A stretch of 6,892 nucleotides of DNA from Nitrospirota bacterium (GCA_003235785.1 QJYE01000313.1:1-6892), one strand, 5' to 3'. Shown: positions 1 to 6,102, counted from the first letter of the stretch. Program-made: numbers and translations. Notes: generated by a model from the letters alone, not told the origin.

Positions 1-384
1 CAGTCCTGCGAAGAACAGACAGGCTGGAACTTGAATTTGAAAATAGCAAAATATCCCTATGGATTCCCAGCCTCCCAACATAGAGCGAATGGCTTGATAA
101 CGGGAATCCTCGGATCTATTGTAGACTCGATTTCTGAATAGATGAGACCCAAGACGTGCGGCATAGAGGATTCCCATCCCAGACACCACTATTCGGCGAG
201 AAAATTCTCCTGGGCCAGAGACTCCGCAGGCAATTACGATTAGTCCAAAGGCAAGACAAAATCCAACATCGGCCAGAGACGCATTGCGTATGCGAAGATG
301 AAGAACCCACAAGATGACGAATAGACTGCTGACCCAAAACAGCCATTCCGACATAAAGAGGGCTGCAAATACATTGGATGGCAT
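1..384 (-). CDS. DUF1295 / steroid 5-alpha-reductase-like membrane protein, N-terminal part (runs off left edge)
   Basis: The frame starting at the ATG at 384-382 stays open for 128 codons to base 1, so the C-terminus lies outside the window. The product is very hydrophobic. It opens with MPSNVFAALFMSEW, and a helix of about residues 12-30 (WLFWVSSLFVILWVLHL) is followed by the motif NASLADVGF. A second helix, and the stretch GMGILYAARLGSHLFRNR, lead to SEDSRYQAIR and a further hydrophobic segment. The S-x-x-D-V motif after the first helix, then an arginine-rich turn with E-D-x-R-Y-x-x-x-R, is characteristic of DUF1295 proteins, which are distantly related to steroid 5-alpha-reductases and isoprenylcysteine methyltransferases. 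They are inner-membrane proteins and mostly uncharacterised. The start is uncertain: an ATG at 354-352 is a second candidate, and neither has a clear Shine-Dalgarno. The frame stays open upstream to a stop at 453-451. An ATG at 443-441 overlaps the upstream TGA as ATGA but lies in another frame. The gene follows DUF748 by about 55 bp and is probably co-transcribed with it. Confidence 0.75.
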   Translation of the reverse strand, partial: MPSNVFAALFMSEWLFWVSSLFVILWVLHLRIRNASLADVGFCLAFGLIVIACGVSGPGEFSRRIVVSGMGILYAARLGSHLFRNRVYNRSEDSRYQAIRSMLGGWESIGIFCYFQIQVPACLFFAGL

Positions 385-439
385 ACAGTTTTTGTTAGAC
401 AAGAAGCGGCAAGCAACAGACGAGCACAGGAAGCGAGGT

Positions 440-1600
440 TCATTTAGCCGTCAGCGCTAAGGGACTTTGAACCATCCCTCCTTCCGTCATGGGATTCATC
501 GCCACTTCGACCACGAACACCTGATTACCCTGAACATGCCCTTTTTGAATCAGATAATCCCGAATCTGCTGTGCTCGTTCTTGCGCCAGCACACGCAGTT
601 GCCCTTCATCCAGAAAAATACCTTCAAGAAGCTTGGCTTTCATTTCAGCAACAGTCGGAACCTGGGGAGATTTGCCCTCAGAGCCAGGCTCCTGAGCATT
701 TGGCGTTCCTTCCAACTTGGATATCGCCGATGCACCGAATTTCTTCACATAGAGTTGCCTGAGATACTGAGCTTCTTCCTCGTTTGTTAATTCTAATAAT
801 TCCACCGAGCCAGTAGCTTGAGCGCCGGAAGAGGGTTGTTGAACAAATTTAGCCTGTTTCAATTGGGTGAGAAGTTTAGCTTCTGCCAAGGCCCGACCGT
901 CCACACTGGAATCGGCAGCACCGGTAATATCAAGTCGTAACCCGGGTCGCTCGGCTAACGCTTTTCCCAAAGCGGTTAATTTTTCTTGTTCAGTGGTCGG
1001 TACCTCATTAACACCAGCCGGGAAGGCCACAAATTGCAGATCCTCAGAACTGCCTCCGACTAATCCCCCAACGATTGAAAACGGTGAGGTCGCTATTTTC
1101 GTAATCAGGTTCCCCAAGGCATTCCAAATGATGCCTCCATAACTGAAGTCCGGATCATCGAGATTGCCACGGACTGGAAGATCAATATTGATTTGTCCCT
1201 TTCGATCTTTCAATAAGGCCAGGGCGAGGGGAATCGGCAAAGAGGTGGCATCAGGACTCTCTACCTGACTACCCATGGCAATTTGGTCAACCAAGACCTT
1301 GTTTTCCCCCGCTAATTCCTTTTGTGAGAGCTTATAAGCCAGATTCAAGGACAATTTCCCTTTCGTAATCGGATATCCGGCATATTTCCCCGAGTATGGA
1401 GAGATGGTGGTGAGATTCAAATTTTCTATCACCACGCTCACATCGGTATAGGCATCTTCGCTCAGCGGATTGATTTGTCCCTGAATACGAAAAGGCGAAA
1501 AACGATCAATTTTCCCGGCCAGATCGACATCGGCTTTGGCCAATTGCCTGGAGGATATCAGCCAGTTGTAATTGAAGATGATCAATGCGAACCACATCAA
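440..1600 (-). CDS. DUF748 protein, C-terminal segment (after frame break 2)
   Basis: This frame carries the most conserved part of the family: KADVDLAGKIDRFSPF, QGQINPLSEDAY, the SPYSGKYAGYPITKGKLSL block, ENKVLVDQIAMG, LLKDRKGQINIDLPVRG, LDDPDFSYGGIIW and NLITKIATSPF. A C-terminal alpha/beta segment follows, with LAERPGLRLDITGAAD and a helical, Gln/Glu-rich tail, and the protein ends naturally at the TGA at 442-440. The first 14 or so codons after the apparent TTG start at 1600 (and ATG at 1597) are out of frame relative to the protein. Genuine homology begins at about ISSRQLAK (near 1558), so this is not an independent gene start. The stop overlaps an ATG (ATGA at 443-440) in a frame that leads nowhere. 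The DUF1295-like gene begins about 55 bp further on. Confidence 0.85.
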   Translation of the reverse strand: MMWFALIIFNYNWLISSRQLAKADVDLAGKIDRFSPFRIQGQINPLSEDAYTDVSVVIENLNLTTISPYSGKYAGYPITKGKLSLNLAYKLSQKELAGENKVLVDQIAMGSQVESPDATSLPIPLALALLKDRKGQINIDLPVRGNLDDPDFSYGGIIWNALGNLITKIATSPFSIVGGLVGGSSEDLQFVAFPAGVNEVPTTEQEKLTALGKALAERPGLRLDITGAADSSVDGRALAEAKLLTQLKQAKFVQQPSSGAQATGSVELLELTNEEEAQYLRQLYVKKFGASAISKLEGTPNAQEPGSEGKSPQVPTVAEMKAKLLEGIFLDEGQLRVLAQERAQQIRDYLIQKGHVQGNQVFVVEVAMNPMTEGGMVQSPLALTAK

Positions 1601-2735
1601 CCTGAACAGGGAGTGGAGGCTCAGGGGTTTCCTCGTTCACACGTTCTTCAACTTCAGTCGGTAGTTCATCAAGCTGCCCAGGTGGAGAGAGAAGGCGTTT
1701 CACATTAGAGGTTCCATCCTGGTCAATAGAAAGCACCACTAACGGTTGAATGAGCGCGACTTCTTCTAACTTTATCGATGTCGGCTCAACATTTAACGAT
1801 AGGCCTTTGAACGACAATGTGTCCCACTGAAGAAAGGATTGAGAACTATTCGGATCCACTAAGGCCAATTTTGATACTCCGATAGAACCGGCAAACGTCA
1901 CCATGGGTTGCGTGTTGACCGCGTTCTGATAATGAGTCTGCCCCCTAAGTGTCAGGGCTCCACTGCCGACATCGAATTGTACAAAAGGTGTCAAGTAAGG
2001 CTGAAAGGGTTTGAGAGCAATATCAGTGAGTGACATATCCAGTTGCACCGACAACGGCTCTACGCCCACTGATCCGTTCAGGTCGACTTTTCCTGTCTCA
2101 TTCAACTGAAAAGAAAGATCTATTGGTAACGGTTGATTCAGCGCAGATGAAACTTGCGACGTCTGAAAATGAAGAGCGTCAACTAACAAACGTGCTGGCG
2201 TCGCGGGTTGACGATCTTCCACATCAATCGCGAAATTATCCAAATCAACATCCTTGACCATCACGGTCCACGGATCTTCAGCCTTCACCGATTCGGGTTC
2301 AGCTGAAGATTGGGATACCGTATCAGGAGAATCCGTTGCAGATTCCACGGATGCAAATAACGTTTGGTAATTCATGCTGCCATCTTTATCCACCCATCCG
2401 ATAAAGCGAGCATACCGTGCCTTTATTGCATGAATTTTCACATCTTTTTTCAGGAGGTCCACGGATACATTCGTGACTTCAAAAAGGGGAATGGTTATCA
2501 AAGGATCGTTTTTGCCTTTTTCTTGAATCTGTAAATCTCGAACCGTCACATTCCCGCTATCGACCAAGACATCTACCCCCCGGTCGGTCGTCGATACATG
2601 ATAATGTCCTTTCACAGTAAGAAATCCTTGAGGAATCTGAGCATGAAACCGATCCTGCACATATGCCCAGAGTCGCTGTAATCTTAGATTTTCAAAGTAC
2701 AAATTACCTTCTGACTCAAAAGGATCAAGCGTCAA
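1506..2735 (-). CDS. DUF748 protein, central segment (between the two frame breaks)
   Basis: This open frame of about 400 codons continues the DUF748 protein with TLDPFESEGNLYFENLRL, which joins directly onto the GT of the preceding segment. The TTG at 2735 that opens the frame is not a credible start: it has no ribosome binding site and lies inside a conserved motif. The visible content is alternating beta-strand-like sequence with AsmA-type repeats, for example KGHYHVSTTDRGVDVLVDSG, an acidic/Ser-rich linker near SATDSPDTVSQSS, then DVDLDNFAIDVEDRQ and later FDVGSGALTLRGQTHY. Homology holds to about VVRIDHLQLQLAD (near 1557). The last 17 or so codons before the TGA at 1508-1506 (ending RSGREN) are out-of-frame read-through and do not belong to the protein. 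Confidence 0.8.
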   Translation of the reverse strand: MTLDPFESEGNLYFENLRLQRLWAYVQDRFHAQIPQGFLTVKGHYHVSTTDRGVDVLVDSGNVTVRDLQIQEKGKNDPLITIPLFEVTNVSVDLLKKDVKIHAIKARYARFIGWVDKDGSMNYQTLFASVESATDSPDTVSQSSAEPESVKAEDPWTVMVKDVDLDNFAIDVEDRQPATPARLLVDALHFQTSQVSSALNQPLPIDLSFQLNETGKVDLNGSVGVEPLSVQLDMSLTDIALKPFQPYLTPFVQFDVGSGALTLRGQTHYQNAVNTQPMVTFAGSIGVSKLALVDPNSSQSFLQWDTLSFKGLSLNVEPTSIKLEEVALIQPLVVLSIDQDGTSNVKRLLSPPGQLDELPTEVEERVNEETPEPPLPVQVDVVRIDHLQLQLADILQAIGQSRCRSGREN

Positions 2736-3387
2736 GGGTGCCTTCGCAGGCTATTTTCTCCCCTTCACCTCGCTCAGCTGACAATGAATAGGGGTTGGCG
2801 TGACCTTTTTCCGTGCTCAAATGTTCAAGTGTGTAATTAATAGGAACAATATGCGCCACAAATGGGGTTGGAAGGGATGTATCTTGAAATTCAACCATCC
2901 CCTGGCGAATCTCGAAATTCTGAATAAACACTGGTGGCAACCCACCAGAACCCTCAGAAGAGACATCGGGAGCCCGATCCTCATCGGCAGAACTGCCCTC
3001 CTCGGAGAACTTGCCCAAGTCGGCCAAATTCAATGACCCATCAGGACGGACTATCGCCAACCCATAGGGCAACCACAACCGAATCTGCGCAAAGGTATAA
3101 GTCTGTGTAGTCACTGAGGATAGCGCTTCAAAATCCACAAACAATTCATCAAACCCGGCCAACGGGGAACCATCGGCCTCCTGAATCGCAAAGCCTTTGA
3201 CCTTCAACTTAAAAAGAAAAGGATTAAACGCAGCCTCCTGAATAGACACGGGCGGATTCAATCCTTCAATAAGCATGGGAGGAAGTTTGTTGGTGATCGC
3301 CCATGGCACCCCCCAATAGCCCAAGGCGGTGTAGAGAACAAACAGCCCCACCATCACACCAAGAACAATTTTTAGGTATTTAGCCAT
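2725..3387 (-). CDS. DUF748 protein, N-terminal segment (ends at frame break 1)
   Basis: The start is the ATG at 3387-3385 (MAKYLKIVLG), chosen because it places two basic residues before one transmembrane helix (about residues 5-23, VLGVMVGLFVLYTALGYWG). This is the usual short cytoplasmic tail plus anchor of DUF748 proteins. The frame stays open upstream to a TTG at 3495, but those residues (rich in Ser, Cys and Phe) look non-coding. No good Shine-Dalgarno precedes the chosen ATG. After the anchor comes PPVSIQEAAFNPFLFKLKVKGFAI, typical of AsmA-like N-terminal beta strands. A Ser/Glu-rich linker (about residues 130-155) follows, then PPVFIQNFEIRQGMVEFQD and a conserved block ending in CEGTLD. 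One residue later a TGA stops the frame at 2727-2725, where the family would continue as G-T-L-x-L-x-P. The continuation is present in the next frame. Confidence 0.8.
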   Translation of the reverse strand: MAKYLKIVLGVMVGLFVLYTALGYWGVPWAITNKLPPMLIEGLNPPVSIQEAAFNPFLFKLKVKGFAIQEADGSPLAGFDELFVDFEALSSVTTQTYTFAQIRLWLPYGLAIVRPDGSLNLADLGKFSEEGSSADEDRAPDVSSEGSGGLPPVFIQNFEIRQGMVEFQDTSLPTPFVAHIVPINYTLEHLSTEKGHANPYSLSAERGEGEKIACEGTLDA

Positions 3388-3475
3388 GAACAATACATAA
3401 AAAAATTGAGTTTCAGCGGAGAAAGATGATCGACTGCAACTAGACATTGCAAAAAAAATCTGGTGGGACCAACCC

Positions 3476-3505
3476 ATAATACCGCCATACCTCAATCACG
3501 GCCAA
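3476..3505 (-). promoter_or_regulatory. Possible sigma-70 promoter for the DUF748 gene
   Basis: On the minus strand TTGGCC (3505-3500, four of six to the -35 consensus) is followed after 18 bases by TATTAT (3481-3476, five of six to the -10). Transcription would start near 3469, leaving about 80 bases of leader before the ATG at 3387. The match is moderate and unsupported by other evidence. Read-through from the small membrane-protein gene 290 bp upstream is equally possible. Confidence 0.25.
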
Positions 3506-3674
3506 CCCCTAGTGGGTGCAGCAAAGAGCATCACCTTCCATTCATGGTGAACCCAACAACGCATAACATATGGACATACTACGAACACGCCATGTTTCGA
3601 GATTTTTCGCGCAGGGACGCTCCTCCCATCTCACGAAAGCTGTCGATTCATAGTATCCCGCTCTGATAGAGGCT

Positions 3675-4172
3675 TTACGTTAGGCGCTCTTCTTTCAGGA
3701 GTCCAAGAAAGAGGTTGGCACAGAGGATAAAGGTGCCCAGCAACACCCCTCCCACGCCGGTAAATGCGAACAGTTCTGTAACCAGATGCCCATGGGCGGC
3801 TCCCCGTCCGATAGTTGGTGCCAGAACAAACATGCTGAGCCAGGCCAATGGATAAAAGCTGCCGAGTCCCAGAAAGATGGCAGCTGCTTTTTTATAGGCG
3901 GGCTTCAGTGTTGACACCATGGCAAGCAGAATTAAGCCAAGCGAGAAGGCCGCAATGCCGGTTGAGTGAAAATGGGCTCGTTGAGCATACCGCCAGATTT
4001 TGTCTGGGCTTTTTGCATCATGCACCCCTGGATTGGCGGCAATCCCTTGCGCCACATAATCCTTAAACAGATCCTCATTCACCCCAAATACAATCCCCAT
4101 ACTCACCCCCAACAAGAGTCCCACCATAGCCAACGCAAGTCCGATTTTTACGGTGTTCAATTCTTTTTCCAT
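3675..4172 (-). CDS. Small four-helix inner-membrane protein with paired HxH motifs, function unknown
   Basis: A 165-residue protein that I do not recognise by name. The start ATG (4172-4170) is well supported by GGAGG (4183-4179) with six bases of spacing. Four hydrophobic segments are visible at about residues 8-30, 70-88, 95-118 and 134-159. The loop between the first two is long (about 40 residues), with acidic and basic residues, and ends in RYAQRAHFHSTG. The loop before the last helix holds GRGAAHGHLVTE. The two His-x-His pairs (67-69 and 127-129) sit at the mouths of helix 2 and helix 4 and could bind heme or a metal, but this is inference only. Aromatic and proline residues (SFYPLAW) lie in helix 3. 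The gene is read leftward from the divergent region. The DUF748 start is 287 bp downstream and no clear terminator lies between, so co-transcription is possible. Confidence 0.85.
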   Translation of the reverse strand: MEKELNTVKIGLALAMVGLLLGVSMGIVFGVNEDLFKDYVAQGIAANPGVHDAKSPDKIWRYAQRAHFHSTGIAAFSLGLILLAMVSTLKPAYKKAAAIFLGLGSFYPLAWLSMFVLAPTIGRGAAHGHLVTELFAFTGVGGVLLGTFILCANLFLGLLKEERLT

Positions 4173-4286
4173 TGATGTCCTCCATTCACCAAGGCACCTT
4201 CGCCTTCAGTGTCCGTTAACTGTTGATCAAAGATTGCCGTATTGTATTGAAAATGAGAACTGCCCCACCTCCCTACGTTTTCGCTT

Positions 4287-4328
4287 CTATCGCATCGACA
4301 TTTCTTCATTCCCATTCCCTCGCGCCAT
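4287..4328 (-). CDS. Possible 13-residue leader ORF upstream of the small membrane-protein gene
   Basis: On the minus strand AAGGAGG (4339-4333) stands four bases before an ATG at 4328-4326, followed by 13 codons (MARGNGNEEMSMR) and TAG. The ribosome binding site is stronger than most in the window, yet the peptide resembles nothing I know. Its stop lies about 115 bases upstream of the membrane-protein ATG. It could be a leader peptide or a chance purine-rich stretch. A second short frame starting at 4374 (MSERFNQELY, 22 codons) overlaps it. Confidence 0.2.
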   Translation of the reverse strand: MARGNGNEEMSMR

Positions 4329-4388
4329 TGACCCTCCTTAACTGGTATAATTCCTGATTAAACCTTTCACTCATGAGCCTACTCCCTC

Positions 4389-4432
4389 AAGATGAATATT
4401 CAATGAAGGCCATATGAACATTTTTTCATCTT
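4389..4432. repeat. Phased ATGAA direct repeats inside an inverted repeat
   Basis: ATGAA occurs at 4392, 4403 and 4414, exactly 11 bp apart (TTCAT plus six bases, three times, on the other strand). The block is bounded by AAGATGAA (4389-4396) and its exact complement TTCATCTT (4425-4432), separated by 28 bases. An 11-bp direct-repeat period is the spacing used by OmpR/PhoB-family response regulators, so this could be an operator for one of the divergent genes. The units are short and the identity of any regulator is unknown. Confidence 0.35.
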
Positions 4433-4549
4433 CACCCTACTCCAGAATTTTGTTCAGAAAAGTGCGGCAAAAGCCCTGTAAGAGTCATTTGTCCCCTGAT
4501 GATTCTGCTGTAGGGTCTGACCTATTAATTCTAAGAACAGGAGGTGCTA

Positions 4550-4645
4550 ATGAGTAAAAACAAGAATCGTGAAATGACTGGGACTCTTCTCCTGCACCCT
4601 TCTTTGACTCAGCCTCAGCTATCCCCTCACGCCGTTCTGGCTTGA
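4550..4645 (+). CDS. Possible 31-residue small protein upstream of ffh
   Basis: ATG at 4550 follows AGGAGGT (4539-4545) with four bases between, the strongest Shine-Dalgarno in the window. The frame runs 31 codons (beginning MSKNKNREMT, ending SPHAVLA) to TGA at 4643-4645. The product is basic at the start, then rich in Leu, Pro and Gln, with no membrane helix and no family resemblance. The stop codon lies inside the TTGACA of the proposed ffh promoter. If real it could be a leader or an independent small protein; it could also be the relic of a longer gene. Support is the ribosome binding site alone. Confidence 0.35.
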   Translation: MSKNKNREMTGTLLLHPSLTQPQLSPHAVLA

Positions 4646-4671
4646 CAGTGTACCAGTCCCTTCACTATTGT
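4642..4671 (+). promoter_or_regulatory. Probable sigma-70 promoter for ffh
   Basis: A perfect -35 TTGACA (4642-4647) is followed after 18 bases by TATTGT (4666-4671, four of six to TATAAT). The predicted start near 4678 gives a leader of about 40 bases before the ffh GTG at 4717. A weaker alternative -10, TAAAAT (4684-4689), pairs with TTCACT (4661-4666). Position and the perfect -35 support a promoter driving ffh and probably rpsP-rimM. Confidence 0.5.
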
Positions 4672-4716
4672 CTTGAGTTTGCTTAAAATGGCGTTTTTAC
4701 CATAGGACCACCTTCT

Positions 4717-6102
4717 GTGTTTTCGACACTGACAGAAAAAATCGAGAGTGTTTTCAAGAAGTTACGCGGCCAAGCCGTGTTAACTGAGCAAAACATTACC
4801 GACGCCTTGAAAGAAGTGCGGTTGGCCTTATTAGAAGCCGACGTCAATTTCAAGATTGTTAAAGATTTTATTGAGAAGGTTCGTGAGAAGGCCGTCGGGC
4901 AGGAAGTCCTGAAAAGTCTGACGCCAGCCCATCAGGTCGTGAAGGTCGTCTGGGAAGAGTTGCGTGACCTGTTGGGGCATGAACAAAGCGCCCTCCATCT
5001 GTCTTCCCAACCACCAACCGTCATTATGATGGTCGGACTTCAAGGTTCAGGTAAAACCACCACCACTGGAAAGCTTGCGAATTATTTTAAAGCTGATGGC
5101 AAACGTGTCCTACTCGTTGCCGCCGACCCTCGACGCCCCGCTGCTGGCGACCAATTGGCCTCGCTTGGAACTGACCTGGATGTGCCCGTCCATCGTGGAA
5201 CAAACGAAGGGCAACCAGGCGCACAAGCCGGGCAAACCTGCAAGGATGGGGTTAAACGTGGCCGTGAACATGGCTATGACGTAGTGCTCCTCGATACCGG
5301 CGGACGTTTGCATATCGACGAAGAACTCATGCAGGAACTCGTGGACATCAAAACCGGTGTCCAACCGCAGGAAATTCTTCTCGTGGCTGATTCTATGACT
5401 GGCCAGGAAGCGGTCACCGTTGCTGAACGATTTAATGAGACGCTGAGCCTGACCGGGGTCATTTTAACTAAGGTCGAAGGCGATGCTCGAGGTGGGGCTG
5501 TCTTGTCCATTCGTGCTGCGACTGGCAAGCCCATTAAATTTTTGGGGGTCGGGGAAAAGCTGGATGCACTAGAGCCCTTTTTCCCGGATCGCATGGCCTC
5601 CCGTATTTTAGGCATGGGCGATATGCTCACCTTGATTGAAAAAGCCCAGGAGAGCTTTTCCGAAGAACAAGCTCAGGCATTGCAAAAAAAAGTTTCCAGT
5701 AATACGCTGACGTTGGAGGATTTTCGGGACCAAATTCAGCAAGTCAATAAGCTGGGATCATTCGATCAGATTCTTGACATGCTCCCTGGTGGCCAGAAAA
5801 TTAAGAATATGATGGGGGCCGGTGGGGCTGGTAATGCCGTCGTCCCCGAGAAAGAGATGAAGCGAGTGGTGGCCATCATCGATTCCATGACGCCCAAAGA
5901 GCGACGGGATCACACGATTCTCAATGGTAATCGCAAAAAACGAATTGCGAAGGGTAGCGGAACCTCTGTTCCTGAAATTAATCGGTTAATTAAACAATTT
6001 TTGGATGCTCGCCGCATGATGAAATCATTAGTCGGTGGGCAATTGGGCATCGGGAAGAAGAAGAAACGAGGAAAGCTAATCCGAGCCATCCATGCTCGAT
6101 AA
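4717..6102 (+). CDS. ffh: Signal recognition particle protein Ffh (SRP54 homologue)
   Basis: This 461-residue GTPase binds SRP RNA and signal sequences and delivers ribosomes to FtsY at the inner membrane. The start is GTG at 4717, preceded by AGGA (4704-4707) nine bases upstream, and gives the usual N-terminus (MFSTLTEKIESVFKKLRG). The N domain (about 1-88) contains the ALLEADVNF motif at 38-45. The G domain has the P-loop GLQGSGKT at 107-114, DPRRPAA at 137-143, DTGGR at 193-197, TKVEGDARGG at 251-260 and GVGE at 277-280, then the linker RILGMGD. The M domain (about 305-445) holds LPGGQKIKNMMG and the RNA-binding stretch RKKRIAKGSG, followed by NRLIKQF and a Lys-rich tail. It is less methionine-rich than E. 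coli Ffh. Odd points: from memory the family consensus is DVYRPAA, DTAGR and TKxD, so three G motifs deviate, and GSR before the RNA-binding turn reads GNR. Length and frame are intact. It heads the ffh-rpsP-rimM cluster. Confidence 0.97.
   Translation: MFSTLTEKIESVFKKLRGQAVLTEQNITDALKEVRLALLEADVNFKIVKDFIEKVREKAVGQEVLKSLTPAHQVVKVVWEELRDLLGHEQSALHLSSQPPTVIMMVGLQGSGKTTTTGKLANYFKADGKRVLLVAADPRRPAAGDQLASLGTDLDVPVHRGTNEGQPGAQAGQTCKDGVKRGREHGYDVVLLDTGGRLHIDEELMQELVDIKTGVQPQEILLVADSMTGQEAVTVAERFNETLSLTGVILTKVEGDARGGAVLSIRAATGKPIKFLGVGEKLDALEPFFPDRMASRILGMGDMLTLIEKAQESFSEEQAQALQKKVSSNTLTLEDFRDQIQQVNKLGSFDQILDMLPGGQKIKNMMGAGGAGNAVVPEKEMKRVVAIIDSMTPKERRDHTILNGNRKKRIAKGSGTSVPEINRLIKQFLDARRMMKSLVGGQLGIGKKKKRGKLIRAIHAR

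Larger units (their letters stand above)
440..3387 (-). pseudogene. DUF748 (AsmA-like) envelope protein gene, interrupted by two frame breaks
   Basis: Three leftward frames read one after another give one recognisable DUF748 protein of about 980 residues. In order these are an N-terminal membrane anchor, a long run of beta-rich AsmA-like repeats, the signature QGQINPLSEDAY through GYPITKGKLSLNL and LLKDRKGQINIDLPVRG, and a C-terminal segment with LRLDITGAAD. DUF748 proteins are large, membrane-anchored periplasmic proteins. By resemblance to AsmA/YhdP/TamB proteins they may help move lipids across the envelope, but that role is inferred. The frame moves +1 near 2733-2737 and +1 again near 1549-1560. 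At the first site, removing one C or T restores family-like sequence exactly. At the second, the family would be expected to carry some 25 more residues, so a deletion of 3n+2 bases is suspected. The gene is therefore either a decaying pseudogene or a sequencing/assembly artefact. No stops lie inside the three segments, so any inactivation is recent. Confidence 0.75.
4173..4716. other. Divergent intergenic region (544 bp), no large gene
   Basis: This stretch separates the leftward membrane-protein gene from rightward ffh. No frame on either strand encodes a recognisable protein. It holds a likely ffh promoter (4642-4671), a 31-codon rightward ORF with a strong ribosome binding site (4550-4645), a 13-codon leftward ORF with AAGGAGG (4287-4328), three ATGAA direct repeats at an 11-bp period (4392-4418), an inverted repeat AAGATGAA/TTCATCTT (4389-4396 and 4425-4432), and the short palindromes GTTAAC (4215-4220) and TTGATCAA (4223-4230). 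I looked for tRNA-like and SRP-RNA-like sequence and saw none. Confidence 0.7.

Noticed and set aside
116..443. Two complete minus-strand frames of 76 and 67 codons
   Set aside because: They are out-of-frame shadows of the DUF1295-like gene, which alone shows family motifs and membrane segments. The ATGA overlap at 443-440 looks attractive as a start but leads into the wrong frame.
2725..2740. Programmed +1 frameshift like that of prfB
   Set aside because: The stop context is GCT-TGA-T without the CTT-TGA-C slippery site or an upstream Shine-Dalgarno-like stimulator at the right spacing, and a second lesion further on makes simple damage or error more likely.
3463..3666. Plus-strand frame of 67 codons opposite the DUF748 leader
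   Set aside because: It has no ribosome binding site, unlikely composition and no recognisable motif, and its first part overlaps the upstream extension of the minus-strand frame.
4223..4230. TTGATCAA as an FNR/CRP-type site
   Set aside because: FNR and CRP half-sites need a spacer of four to six bases between TTGAT/TGTGA and its complement; here the halves abut, so it is only an 8-bp palindrome.
4346..4351. Perfect TATAAT on the plus strand
   Set aside because: The only -35-like hexamer nearby, TTGACC at 4328-4333, is 12 bases away, too close for a sigma-70 promoter, and no gene start follows at a sensible distance.
4173..4716. SRP RNA (ffs) or tRNA gene beside ffh
   Set aside because: The conserved SRP RNA core (GGTCAGGTCCGGAAGG-like) and any tRNA TTC-loop pattern are absent on both strands.
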